From Oscillospiraceae bacterium (GTDB lineage: Bacteria; Bacillota; Clostridia; Oscillospirales; Oscillospiraceae): 64,000 bases of DNA. The notes below the pieces were generated by a model that made no database searches, was not told the DNA's origin, and saw nothing but the letters and a program-made list of their open reading frames with translations. Made by a program: the position numbers and the translations under genes. The stretch lies in contig JAFQQV010000035.1 in assembly GCA_017410425.1 (NCBI GenBank), forward strand, positions 32,535 to 96,534, written 5' to 3'. Positions 1 to 8,220 of the stretch are shown here, in pieces. Numbering within the stretch: position 1 is the first letter of the stretch; each line of letters begins with the position of its first letter.

Positions 1-211
1 TTGTCTGAGTTCCGCCAACGAGAAAAAAGATATCCGCCTCCGGGCAGTTACATGCTGTGCGGAGTTTCCTTTTTGCGGAGTCGGAATATGTATCCAGCCC
101 ATAGCCAGCGCTCTTTTGCAGATTGCTCTCCACAAGTCTGGAAAGAATGTTGGGGTGGGCTCCCTCCATGTAGTCGGATGCAAAAGATAATTTGTTCTGT
201 TTCTGCTCCAT
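1..211 (-). CDS. Threonine-aldolase-like PLP enzyme, N-terminal part (cut by window edge)
   Basis: The reading frame runs leftward from ATG at 211-209, with AAGGAGC just upstream, and leaves the window after 70 codons. The visible residues contain SFASDYMEGAHP near residue 9, a GYGLDTYSD block and FLVGGTQT. This pattern is typical of the beta-eliminating lyase family that includes low-specificity L-threonine aldolase, which splits L-threonine or allo-threonine to glycine and acetaldehyde with PLP. The PLP lysine lies outside the window, so activity cannot be judged. The gene diverges from the LysR gene at 330, its likely regulator. Family call is fairly sure; substrate is inferred. Confidence 0.8.
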   Translation of the reverse strand, partial: MEQKQNKLSFASDYMEGAHPNILSRLVESNLQKSAGYGLDTYSDSAKRKLRTACNCPEADIFFLVGGTQT

Positions 212-329
212 ATTCAAGCTCCTTTTATGTTTGACATCTTTGTGTTCTCATTTTACAATACAAGTATCCATGCCGCAACTTGCAGAAAATTATGATAAAG
301 ATGATGAATAATCATGGAAAGGGGCCTGT

Positions 330-1205
330 ATGGATATAAGTAAATGCGTAGCCTTTCTTACCGCGGTTGATATGGGCAGCCTGACTTCGGCGGCTGAAAT
401 ATTGGGATATACCCAGTCCGGTGTTACCAGGATGATCCGCTCACTGGAAGAAGAATTAGGCTTTTCAATATTGGTCAGGAGTAAAAAAGGTGTGGAAATG
501 ACCGCCAATGGAAAGCTTATGCTGCCGGCTATCAAAGAGATTGTCCGGGCGCACCGGAATGCTGAGGAGCTTGCCGCAGAGATCAACGGCATGACCAGCG
601 GCAGCCTGACTATAGGCAGCTATTACAGCGTCTCTGCGCTCTGGATGCCCCAGATTCTCAGCCGTTTCCGGGAGAAATATCCAAATGTCAAAGTGAATAT
701 GCACGAGGGCGGAAATATGGAGATGACAAAGTGGCTCAATGAGCGCTCAGTGGATTGCTGCTTCTGTGCGGCACCCTCTGTTGAAGCCGACTGTGAATGG
801 ATTCCTATTATCCGGGATGAGATGGTGGTATGGCTTCCGCCGGATCATCCCAGGGCAAAGGATAAGGTGTTTCCGGTTAAGGATCTGGAGAAAGAGCCAT
901 TTATTATTACATCCCCCAATCACGATACGGATCAGGACAGACTGCTGCTGGAGGAAAAGCTGAAGCCTGATATATGCTTTTCTACAAGGGACGGTTTTAC
1001 CACCTATAATATGGTGGCGGCAGGCCTGGGAATCAGCTTCAATCAGCGCCTGATTTCACAGAAATGGAACGGAGCCGTAGTGGAAATTCCCTTTGAGCCG
1101 CGAAAGGATGTGCTGTTGGGAATCGCGATTCCTTCTATAAAAGATGCATCTCTGGCAACGAAGAAGTTTATTGCATGTGTCAGGGAAGTTCTGTCTGAAA
1201 TATAA
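330..1205 (+). CDS. LysR-family transcriptional regulator
   Basis: A 291-residue protein with an N-terminal winged helix-turn-helix (about residues 3-62; MGSLTSAAEILGYTQSGVTR is the recognition-helix region), a linker helix, and a periplasmic-binding-like effector domain from about residue 90 (GSLTIGSYYSVSA opens it). Length is normal for the family. Start chosen at ATG 330 behind GGAAAGGGG. LysR proteins usually bind the divergent promoter beside them, here the 118-bp gap shared with the threonine-aldolase-like gene, so control of that gene by a small metabolite is the simplest reading. The effector is unknown. Confidence 0.93.
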   Translation: MDISKCVAFLTAVDMGSLTSAAEILGYTQSGVTRMIRSLEEELGFSILVRSKKGVEMTANGKLMLPAIKEIVRAHRNAEELAAEINGMTSGSLTIGSYYSVSALWMPQILSRFREKYPNVKVNMHEGGNMEMTKWLNERSVDCCFCAAPSVEADCEWIPIIRDEMVVWLPPDHPRAKDKVFPVKDLEKEPFIITSPNHDTDQDRLLLEEKLKPDICFSTRDGFTTYNMVAAGLGISFNQRLISQKWNGAVVEIPFEPRKDVLLGIAIPSIKDASLATKKFIACVREVLSEI

Positions 1206-1214
1206 ACGGTACAC

Positions 1215-1253
1215 AAAAGCAGCCCCGTAACATTTGCTCCAGGGCTGCTTTTT
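1215..1253 (+). terminator. Rho-independent terminator after the LysR gene
   Basis: The stem AGCAGCCC/GGGCTGCT is preceded by AAAA and followed by TTTTT, starting about 10 bp after the LysR stop codon. The flanking A and T tracts would let it act in both directions. Confidence 0.8.
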
Positions 1254-1261
1254 GCGGTGTG

Positions 1262-1368
1262 GGGCAGCGGGCGGATAATATCCGCCCCTACAATCGGCTT
1301 GTTTTCGTGTAGGGAAGGGATTTATCCCTTCCGCGTAATTCGGCACGGATAAATCACCGCGCCCTACA
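1262..1368. repeat. Family A palindromic repeat: one partial and one complete copy
   Basis: The complete copy spans 1308-1368: TGTAGGGAAGGGATTTATCC, a short centre, then an imperfect complement ending CCCTACA. A right-hand half copy (GGATAATATCCGCCCCTACA) lies just before it at 1274-1293. The terminal CCCTACA contributes the TAG stop codon (1364-1366, minus strand) of the histidine kinase. Related copies lie at 3389, 12158, 30283 and 41382. Confidence 0.8.
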
Positions 1369-2680
1369 AATGGGCCGGGAGTTTTATTTCCACGGCGAAG
1401 TGATCTTCATCGTTGCATACCGTGAAGCTGCCCTGCATGGCCTGCATAATCTTTTCGCAGGTGCGAAGTCCGATCTTGGTGCTCTCCACCCTGTCCATGG
1501 AGCGGGAAATGCGGTTTGAAACGGTGATGATAAGATTATCCCCATTAAGCTCCGACATGAAAACCACAGGCAGGCTTTTGTCTGCATACTTTTTGATGTT
1601 GGATACTATATTGTCAAACACGCGCTTGAGATAGGCGGGGTCCGCCTCAATGCTGCACTCACCATCAAACTCCATGTGCTGCATCCTGAAGCCTGCGTCA
1701 CTCAGGTCAAACTCAGCCTCGCCCAGCATCTGCTCCAGCAGCAGCCTTGCGTCAAAGCTTTCCATGTTGAGCTCCAGCTCAGCCTTGCCGTAGACAAGAA
1801 AGTAGCGGAAAAGCTGGTCGGTCAGATCCTTCAGCTCCATGGCCTTGCCATAGGCGGAGGCGGCAAATTGCTTTGCCTGCTCCTCGTTTTCAAGGCCGCC
1901 GTCGTTGAGCAGGGCCAGATAGCCGATGAGGGAGGTCATGGGTGTGCGTATATCGTGGGAGATGGCGGTTATAAGCTCGGAGTTTGCCTGCCAGGCCTGG
2001 GTTTCCTTGCCCATGCGCTGGATTACCGAGCGGCGCATCTCGTCCATGGATTCTGCCAGCATACCCAGCTCATCGCCGCTGTCCGGCTCAATGTTTCGCC
2101 ATAGATCGCCGGAGCTTACCAACGCGGCCTCCTTTGAAAGCTGGATTATCCTCCGGGTGAGCCGCTGGGTGTAGAACAGGATAAGCAGCAGGAACGCAAG
2201 GCCCGCGCAGCATAGCGCCACCACCTTCAGCAGCATGGCCTGATGAGTATGGGAAGTGTCGGTGATGGCGATGTGGTATATGCCGTCAGAAAAGCGCACG
2301 GGATAGAGCCTGCCGTGAACTGCGCTGTCATAGGCAAGGGGCATGTCGTTTGCCAGCGCCTTGCCGCCGGAATAGCTCTGCCGGGCGCGGCCTGTTTCAA
2401 AAAGGTAGATGGTTATGTAATCATGCTCTTTTGTCCAGCGGGCCACGGCAGCAGAGTTTCTGCCGCTTAAGTTGCCGGCGCTGACATAGTTTGCAAATTC
2501 CCGGTATATCTCCGCCTTGCGCTGGTTTACGGATTCATCGCTCATATAATTATTGCGGATGAAGCTGTTGCCGGCGCTGAGCAGCAGAAGATAGATAATC
2601 AAGCTCAGCGCAAGGCCTGCAAAGCTTACAAGCAGGGTCTTGGCGTTGAGATTTACCCTGAGTCTGGCTTTCTTAGTCAA
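1364..2680 (-). CDS. Sensor histidine kinase
   Basis: A 438-residue membrane kinase: membrane segment at about 13-35, extracytoplasmic domain to about 147, second membrane segment about 150-170, HAMP linker, then a HisKA domain with ELITAISHDIRTPMTS (phospho-accepting His242) and an ATPase domain with N-box FDNIVSNIKKYA. The usual glycine-rich DxGxG box is degenerate (SRSMDRVESTKIGLRTC). It begins with TTG and overlaps the response-regulator gene by 8 bp, so translation is probably coupled. Its stop codon lies inside a family A repeat. It is encoded divergently from the solute-binding protein gene at 3580, which it probably helps regulate. The signal is unknown. Confidence 0.93.
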   Translation of the reverse strand: MTKKARLRVNLNAKTLLVSFAGLALSLIIYLLLLSAGNSFIRNNYMSDESVNQRKAEIYREFANYVSAGNLSGRNSAAVARWTKEHDYITIYLFETGRARQSYSGGKALANDMPLAYDSAVHGRLYPVRFSDGIYHIAITDTSHTHQAMLLKVVALCCAGLAFLLLILFYTQRLTRRIIQLSKEAALVSSGDLWRNIEPDSGDELGMLAESMDEMRRSVIQRMGKETQAWQANSELITAISHDIRTPMTSLIGYLALLNDGGLENEEQAKQFAASAYGKAMELKDLTDQLFRYFLVYGKAELELNMESFDARLLLEQMLGEAEFDLSDAGFRMQHMEFDGECSIEADPAYLKRVFDNIVSNIKKYADKSLPVVFMSELNGDNLIITVSNRISRSMDRVESTKIGLRTCEKIMQAMQGSFTVCNDEDHFAVEIKLPAHL

Positions 2681-3362
2681 TCTGATAGCCCTTTCCCCAC
2701 ACGGTGCGGATTATTTTCGGATTGGATGGATTTTCCTCAATCTTACGGCGCAGGTTCAGAACATGTACCATAACGGTGTTGCCGGAGCCGGAGAGAAACT
2801 TCTCCTTCCACACGGACTCATACATGTCCTTTGCGGTGACGGTGACGCCCCGGTTTTTCAGCAGATGCTCAAGTATTGCATACTCCGTGTCTGTGAGCAT
2901 GACCTCATTGCCGCTGTTTTTCACAGTGTGGGCGCTGAGATCCACCACAAGATTGTCAATGGCAAGGGCAGCCTGGGGCTTGCCCATATACTCCTTATAG
3001 CGGCGCAGCAGGGAGCTGACCTTGGCCAGAAACTCCGCCTGGGAGAAGGGCTTGGAGAGGAAATCGTCCCCACCGCTTTTATAGGCGGAGAGCCTGTCAT
3101 CCTCAGCGGATTTGGCTGTGAGAAAAAGAATGGGCACATTGGAGAAGCTGCGGATTTTGCTGCAGACCTCATAGCCGGACATGCCCGGCATCATCACATC
3201 CAGCACCACAAGGTCAGTGTCCGGATTATGCTCCAGCCAGGCGATGGCGGAGGGGCCATCCTGAGCCTGGGAGACATTATATTCATCTTTCAGTAAAAAA
3301 CTGAGAACTTTTCTTATATCGGGATCGTCATCTACAATAAGGATGCGGGATAAATTTTCCAT
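2673..3362 (-). CDS. OmpR/PhoB-family response regulator
   Basis: A 229-residue protein. The receiver domain (1-115) has acidic pocket DDD at 11-13, phospho-acceptor Asp55 in LVVLDVMMPG, the FLTAK switch threonine and the SKPF lysine. The C-terminal winged-helix domain (about 128-229) has the KMYESVW and VHVLNLRRKIE features of OmpR-type regulators. ATG 3362 follows AAAGGAGT. It is the first gene of a two-gene operon with the kinase. OmpR-type proteins bind direct repeats at about one helical turn; such a pair lies at 3499-3514 before the divergent transporter operon. Confidence 0.95.
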   Translation of the reverse strand: MENLSRILIVDDDPDIRKVLSFLLKDEYNVSQAQDGPSAIAWLEHNPDTDLVVLDVMMPGMSGYEVCSKIRSFSNVPILFLTAKSAEDDRLSAYKSGGDDFLSKPFSQAEFLAKVSSLLRRYKEYMGKPQAALAIDNLVVDLSAHTVKNSGNEVMLTDTEYAILEHLLKNRGVTVTAKDMYESVWKEKFLSGSGNTVMVHVLNLRRKIEENPSNPKIIRTVWGKGYQID

Positions 3363-3388
3363 TGCAGTACTCCTTTCGGCGCTTGGTC

Positions 3389-3444
3389 TGTAGGGAAGGC
3401 ATTTATGCCTTCCGCTTTCGGAACGGATAAATCCGTTCCCTACA
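3389..3444. repeat. Family A palindromic repeat
   Basis: A 56-bp copy beginning TGTAGGGAAGGC and ending CCGTTCCCTACA, with ATTTATGCC/GGATAAAT inner arms. It lies in the leader between the response regulator start and the divergent promoter region. Confidence 0.8.
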
Positions 3445-3498
3445 TTATGGAGCTATTCTACCATATTTTTTCCACATGACAAAGGAATCGGCGCGGTT

Positions 3499-3536
3499 TT
3501 AAGAAAGATTAAGAGAATTATTCCCGGCTGTATGAT
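3499..3536 (+). promoter_or_regulatory. Promoter with TTAAGA direct repeats upstream of the solute-binding protein gene
   Basis: TTAAGA occurs at 3499-3504 and again at 3509-3514, exactly 10 bp apart. The second copy occupies the -35 position, 16 bp before TATGAT (3531-3536). A direct repeat at helical spacing over a weak -35 box is the usual layout for activation by an OmpR-family regulator, and such a regulator is encoded divergently at 2673-3362. The repeat is visible; binding is inferred. Confidence 0.5.
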
Positions 3537-3579
3537 AAAATGATACCATGAAAAAATACTCTCTCAAGGAGGACAATAT

Positions 3580-5994
3580 ATGAATTTGAAAAAGATGCTT
3601 TGCCTTGTTCTGGCCCTGTGCATGCTTTTAAGCCTTGCGGCCTGCGGCAAGGGCGGCGATGAGCCGGCAAAGAGCGAAGCTCCGGAAGAAACGCCGGAAT
3701 TTGTGTACACCGCCGAGTATAAGACCCTTGTTGATGGGACGGAAAATTTCCTCAGCTTCCGGGGCTATACCGATGAGGGCTTCTATGTAAGCTCCATGGA
3801 GAAGATCGGCGAGAATATTCCCGAGGGTGTTGTGCCCAGATATGAGGGCCAGTACGATGTGTATGGCACCTTCCTCTATTTTGTGGATGAAAGCGGCAAA
3901 ATGGAAAAGCTGGAGGCATACAGCACCCTGCCGCCCAAGACCGATGAAGAGGGCAGAAGGGAGTTCAGCTCCAGCTCAAATCTCTCCGGCATCTGCTTTA
4001 CCGATGATGGCTTTGTCACCATTGAGATGGTTTACAGCTCCTGGAACGATGGCGATGCCAATGTGGCAGAGTACAGCGATGAATACTGGGAAAACCAGAA
4101 GTACGAGCAGGAATACTACATACGCTGGTTTGACAAGGCCGGCAATGAGCTGAGCAATGCGCCCATCGAGGTTGAGCGCGACAGCTATCTTGACGCCTAC
4201 CGCATGAAGCTGGACGGCAAGGGCAATGTGCTGGTCACCGCCAACGGCGGTATCAGGGCCATCGCCGCCGACGGCAGCACCGCCTATGAGATAGCCTACG
4301 AGGGCTATGTGGACGGTATGGTAAATCTCTCCGACGGCTCTGTTGCCATGTTTGCATGGAACGACAGCCAGGGCAGCTATCTTGTGCATAGGATAGACGG
4401 CGAGAGCGGCAGCATTGACGAGGGCAGCCCCGTCACCGGCGATGTCTACAACTCCTGCCAGGGCAGCGGCGAATATGACTTCTACTGCAGCAACGGCAAC
4501 AATTTCTACGGCTACAAGCTGGGTGAGGCCGAGCCCACCAAGCTCTTCAACTGGATAGGCTGCGATGTCAACGGAAGCACCGTAAATGTTCTTGGCGTCA
4601 GCGATGAGGGTGCCGTCACCGGCGTTATCAGCGACTGGAACGATGCCGACGGCAGCACCGCCTATGAGCTTGTCACTGTCAAAAAGGTGCCCTATGACTC
4701 CGTGCCCAAGAAGGAAAAGCTGAAGATGGCGGTGCTGTATCTTGACTACAATGTGCAGGACATGATTGTTGACTTCAACCGCAGCAGCAAGGACTACCGG
4801 GTTGAGATCGTCAACTATTCCGAACTCACCGGCGATGACTGGGAGGCCGCTGTCAACAAGCTCAACACCGAGATTATGAGCGGCAATGTGCCCGATATCT
4901 TCTGCCTCAATGGTCTGAACTACACCCAGCTTGCCTCCAAGGGCCTGCTGGAGGACCTCTACCCCTACATTGACTCCGATCCCGAGCTGGACCGTGGGGA
5001 TTTCTTTGAGAACGTTCTGAACGCAATGGAGGTGGGCGGCAAGCTCTGCACCACCGTGGCAGGCGTGTACATTAATTCCGTCATCGGCGCCACTTCCATC
5101 GTGGGCGATACCCCGGGCTGGAACTATGACGAGTTCAACGAGGCCCTGAGCAATATGCCCGAAGGCTGCACTGCCTTTGACGAGTATGTGACCCGGGATC
5201 AGATCCTGCAGAACTGCCTTGCCCTTGATATGGATAGCTTTGTGGACTGGGGCAGCGGTGAGTGCAACTTTAACTCCGCGGAGTTTATCTCCCTGCTTGA
5301 GTTTGTAAAGAGCTTCCCCTCAGAGTTTGACTGGGAAAACTACAGCTGGGAAACTGCCGCCAGCACCGAGGACAGACTGGCCTCCGGCCAGCAGATGCTG
5401 GTGCAGACCAGTGCATACAGCATTGACGATATCTTCTATAACAACTATACTACCTTTATGGGCAGCCCCATCACCTATATCGGCTACCCCACCTACAGCG
5501 GCACCGGAAATATGTTCAACCTCACCGAGGCAGGCTACGCCATGAGCAGCAAGACCGAGCACAAGGATGCTGTCTGGCAGCTGCTGCGCACCTTCTTCAC
5601 CGAGGATTACCACAAGCAGAATGTCTACTCCCTCTCCAGCCGCATAGACATCTTTGAGGCCAAGGCCAAGGAAGCCACCACCATCCAGTACCAGAAGGAT
5701 GTTGAGGGCAACAATATTCTGGACGATAAGGGTGAACCCATCCCCATCGTGCGCTACAACATGTGGAACAAGAACACCCAGAAGACTGAGGAGCTCTACT
5801 GCCTGACCGAAGAGCAGGTGCAGCAGGTCCGCGATCTGATGGAGAGCACCACCAAGATGGCAGACTATGACGATGCCATTATCAGAATCGTCACCGAGCA
5901 GGCCGCACCCTTCTTCGAGGGCCAGAAGTCCGCAGAGGAAGTGGCAAAGCTGGTGCAGAGCAAGGTCAATATTTACGTAAACGAACAGAGATAA
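3580..5994 (+). CDS. Large solute-binding lipoprotein with propeller-like N-terminal half
   Basis: An 804-residue exported lipoprotein: signal peptide with lipobox SLAAC (Cys22), an acidic linker, then about 340 residues rich in short beta repeats (for example LDGKGNVLVTANG and LSDGSVAMFAWN) that resemble propeller blades. From about residue 377 it is an extracellular sugar-type solute-binding domain (LKMAVLYLDYNVQDMIVDFN through DIFCLNGLNYTQLASKGLLEDL). Ordinary sugar-binding proteins have about 400-450 residues, so the N-terminal half is an extra module. ATG 3580 follows AAGGAGGA. Two permease genes follow. The ligand is unknown; a polysaccharide- or peptidoglycan-derived glycan is only a guess. 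Confidence 0.82.
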   Translation: MNLKKMLCLVLALCMLLSLAACGKGGDEPAKSEAPEETPEFVYTAEYKTLVDGTENFLSFRGYTDEGFYVSSMEKIGENIPEGVVPRYEGQYDVYGTFLYFVDESGKMEKLEAYSTLPPKTDEEGRREFSSSSNLSGICFTDDGFVTIEMVYSSWNDGDANVAEYSDEYWENQKYEQEYYIRWFDKAGNELSNAPIEVERDSYLDAYRMKLDGKGNVLVTANGGIRAIAADGSTAYEIAYEGYVDGMVNLSDGSVAMFAWNDSQGSYLVHRIDGESGSIDEGSPVTGDVYNSCQGSGEYDFYCSNGNNFYGYKLGEAEPTKLFNWIGCDVNGSTVNVLGVSDEGAVTGVISDWNDADGSTAYELVTVKKVPYDSVPKKEKLKMAVLYLDYNVQDMIVDFNRSSKDYRVEIVNYSELTGDDWEAAVNKLNTEIMSGNVPDIFCLNGLNYTQLASKGLLEDLYPYIDSDPELDRGDFFENVLNAMEVGGKLCTTVAGVYINSVIGATSIVGDTPGWNYDEFNEALSNMPEGCTAFDEYVTRDQILQNCLALDMDSFVDWGSGECNFNSAEFISLLEFVKSFPSEFDWENYSWETAASTEDRLASGQQMLVQTSAYSIDDIFYNNYTTFMGSPITYIGYPTYSGTGNMFNLTEAGYAMSSKTEHKDAVWQLLRTFFTEDYHKQNVYSLSSRIDIFEAKAKEATTIQYQKDVEGNNILDDKGEPIPIVRYNMWNKNTQKTEELYCLTEEQVQQVRDLMESTTKMADYDDAIIRIVTEQAAPFFEGQKSAEEVAKLVQSKVNIYVNEQR

Positions 5995-5997
5995 AAA

Positions 5998-6168
5998 TAG
6001 AGGAGCCCTCTCCGTCAGGGCTGCGCCCTGCCACCTCTCCCAAAGTGAGAGGCAAGTATCTTGGCTCCCCCTCTGGTAAATGAGATTCCAAATCTTTGAT
6101 TTGGCTAAATCGAATTTACACCTCAGGCGGGGAGCTGGCGAGCGAATGCGAGACTGAGAGGGCAACAA
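5998..6168. repeat. Family C repeat between the binding-protein and permease genes
   Basis: Contains the characteristic GAGCCCTCTCCGTCAGGGCT, CCACCTCTCCCAAAGTGAGA and a closing GAGACTGAGAGGGC. It occupies nearly the whole gap inside what should be one operon, so it is presumably tolerated in the transcript or acts in mRNA processing. Confidence 0.75.
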
Positions 6169-6176
6169 TAAATACC

Positions 6177-7067
6177 ATGGACAACAGACGCAGACAAAGA
6201 AATAAGACGAAGCGGGAGGACTTTTTCAGAAGCCTCTGCTTTCTCATGCCCAGCCTGCTCGGCGTGGGGGTGTTTTTTATTCTGCCTTTCTTTGTGGTGG
6301 TATACTATTCCATGATTGACGGAGTGTCATCGAGGAACTTTGTGTTTCTGGATAATTTCATAAAGCTGCTCGATAATTCTGCGTTCAAGATGGCGGCGAA
6401 GAACACGCTGCAGTTTTCCTTCACGGCGGTGCCGCTGGCGGTGGTGCTGGCGATGGGCCTTGCGCTGATGCTGGAATGCCGCATCCCCGGCAAGAGCCGC
6501 TTTCGCACCTTTTTCCTCAGCCCCATGATGGTGCCGGTGGCATCGGTGGTGCTTATCTGGCAGGTGCTCTTCGGCTACAACGGAACAATTAATGAGTTTA
6601 TCATGCTCTTCGGCGCGGACAGGATAGACTGGCTCCAGTCCGACTATTGCCAGATCGTTGTGCTGATACTGTTTTTGTGGAAGAATCTGGGATACAACAT
6701 GATCCTTTTCATGGCGGGCCTTGCCAATATCCCCAAGGAGCTGCTGGAAGTGGCGGACGTGGAGGGCGCCAGTGAAGCTTACAAGTTCTTTGCCATAAAG
6801 CTCCGCTACCTTTCGCCCACGGTGCTATTTGTCACGATTTTGTCCCTTATAAATTCCTTCAAGGTTTTCCGCGAGGTCTATCTCCTCTCGGGAGATTACC
6901 CCTATGAAAAGCTCTACATGCTGCAGCATTTCATGAACAATACCTTCCGCTCCCTGGACTATCAGAAGCTGTCCGCCGCGGCAGTGCTGATGGCGCTGTT
7001 TATGGTGGGGCTTATCGCTTTTCTCTTCTGGGCGGAGGATAGGTTCGGAAAGGATGTGGAGGGATGA
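6177..7067 (+). CDS. Sugar-type ABC transporter permease (MalF/UgpA-like)
   Basis: A 296-residue protein with about six membrane segments and the cytoplasmic EAA-like loop EVADVEGASEAYKFFAIKL that docks the ATPase. ATG 6177 (MDNRRRQRNK) is chosen because upstream in-frame codons lie within the family C repeat; the ribosome-binding site is weak. It overlaps the next permease by ATGA. No ATPase gene is present, as is common for Firmicutes sugar importers that share an MsmX-type ATPase encoded elsewhere. Confidence 0.92.
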   Translation: MDNRRRQRNKTKREDFFRSLCFLMPSLLGVGVFFILPFFVVVYYSMIDGVSSRNFVFLDNFIKLLDNSAFKMAAKNTLQFSFTAVPLAVVLAMGLALMLECRIPGKSRFRTFFLSPMMVPVASVVLIWQVLFGYNGTINEFIMLFGADRIDWLQSDYCQIVVLILFLWKNLGYNMILFMAGLANIPKELLEVADVEGASEAYKFFAIKLRYLSPTVLFVTILSLINSFKVFREVYLLSGDYPYEKLYMLQHFMNNTFRSLDYQKLSAAAVLMALFMVGLIAFLFWAEDRFGKDVEG

Positions 7068-7939
7068 AGAAAAAACGCTATTTCAGCCGAGGCGTAATGT
7101 TTCTGCTCTGCCTGATTTTTGCGGTGATGTTCCTCATGCCCACGGTGCTGACCATCACAAACTCCTTCATGTCCGAGGCGGAGATCAACGCAAACTACGG
7201 CATGGTCTTTTCCACAACCACGGGCGGCTATGTCTCAAAGACGGTGAACCTGAAGTTCATCCCCGACAAGGTCACCCTCAGCCAGTACATAGACGGCCTG
7301 ATAAAATCGCCGGAGTATCTGCTCAAGCTCTGGAACAGCATTTTCCTTGTGCTGCCCATAGTTATCTTTCAGCTGGCTATCGCCTCGGTGGCGGCCTATA
7401 GCTTTACCCGCTGGCGGGGAAAATTCCGGGCCTTTATATTCTTCTTTTATGTTATACTTATGCTCATGCCCTATCAGGTCACGCTGGTGCCCAACTATCT
7501 GGTCAGCGAGTGGCTGGGTATACTCAATACCCGCTGGGCCATTATCCTTCCGGGCATATTCGCTCCCTTCTCGGTGTTTTTGCTGACAAAGTTCATGCGG
7601 CGCATCCCCTATGTGCAGATTGAAGCCGCCAAGGTGGACGGAGCCGGGGAGTGGGACATCTTTACAAAAATCTGCCTGCCCCAGTGCAGGTCGGCGCTGT
7701 ACTCCATTGCAATTCTGGTGTTTATAGACTACTGGAATATGGTGGAGCAGCCCCTTATCCTGCTGGAGGATGCGGAGAGCCAGCCCCTGTCCGTATTCCT
7801 GTCCTCGGTGAATACCGGGGAAGTGGGTCTGGCCTTTGCCCTTGCGGTGGTTTATATGATTCCCACGCTGCTGCTGTTTCTGCACGGCGAGGAATACCTC
7901 ATCGAGGGCATCGCACACTCGGGCTCGGTGAAAGGCTGA
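7064..7939 (+). CDS. Sugar-type ABC transporter permease (MalG/UgpE-like)
   Basis: A 291-residue partner permease with about six membrane segments and the EAA loop EAAKVDGAGEWDIFTKICLP. The start overlaps the previous stop (ATGA), showing translational coupling. With the preceding permease and the lipoprotein at 3580 it forms a carbohydrate-uptake-type importer. A roughly 280-bp repeat-filled gap separates it from the adaptor gene at 8221. Confidence 0.93.
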   Translation: MKKKRYFSRGVMFLLCLIFAVMFLMPTVLTITNSFMSEAEINANYGMVFSTTTGGYVSKTVNLKFIPDKVTLSQYIDGLIKSPEYLLKLWNSIFLVLPIVIFQLAIASVAAYSFTRWRGKFRAFIFFFYVILMLMPYQVTLVPNYLVSEWLGILNTRWAIILPGIFAPFSVFLLTKFMRRIPYVQIEAAKVDGAGEWDIFTKICLPQCRSALYSIAILVFIDYWNMVEQPLILLEDAESQPLSVFLSSVNTGEVGLAFALAVVYMIPTLLLFLHGEEYLIEGIAHSGSVKG

Positions 7940-7940
7940 G

Positions 7941-8086
7941 CGGCTTTGCGCTGCCGGGGGCAGATGAAGCAAAGCCGCGAAGACCGCAGCCGCGGCGTTG
8001 GCGCAAACGAGAGTGAAGCGGGAACGCCAGAAGCGGCAAGGCGGGGGATATGGCTTTGCGCTGCCGGTGGCAGATGCAGCAAAGCC
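7941..8086. repeat. Paired GGCTTTGC/GCAAAGCC hairpins flanking a family D element
   Basis: Two near-identical hairpins (7941-7977 and 8052-8086), each GGCTTTGCGCTGCCGG..GGCAGATG.AGCAAAGCC, flank a GC-rich block at 7984-8044 that starts CCGCAGCCGCGGCGTTGGCG. A diverged copy of that block occurs on the other strand at 44154-44213, beside tRNA-Ala, so it is a dispersed element. Confidence 0.65.
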
Positions 8087-8197
8087 CTCTCAGTCAGCTT
8101 TGCTGACAGCTCTCCCATAGGGAGAGCCAAGAACTTGCCTCCCCCTTTGGGGGAGGTGCCCAGTGCTCACACTGGGCGGAGAGGGCCTCTAATGAAT
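8085..8197. repeat. Family C repeat upstream of the adaptor gene
   Basis: CCCTCTCAGTCAGCTTTGCT, GACAGCTCTCCCATAGGGAG and a closing GGGCGGAGAGGGC. It lies immediately before the ribosome-binding site (AAGGAG) of the gene at 8221. Confidence 0.75.
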
Positions 8198-8220
8198 ACA
8201 TAGTTCTAAGGAGTACATCC

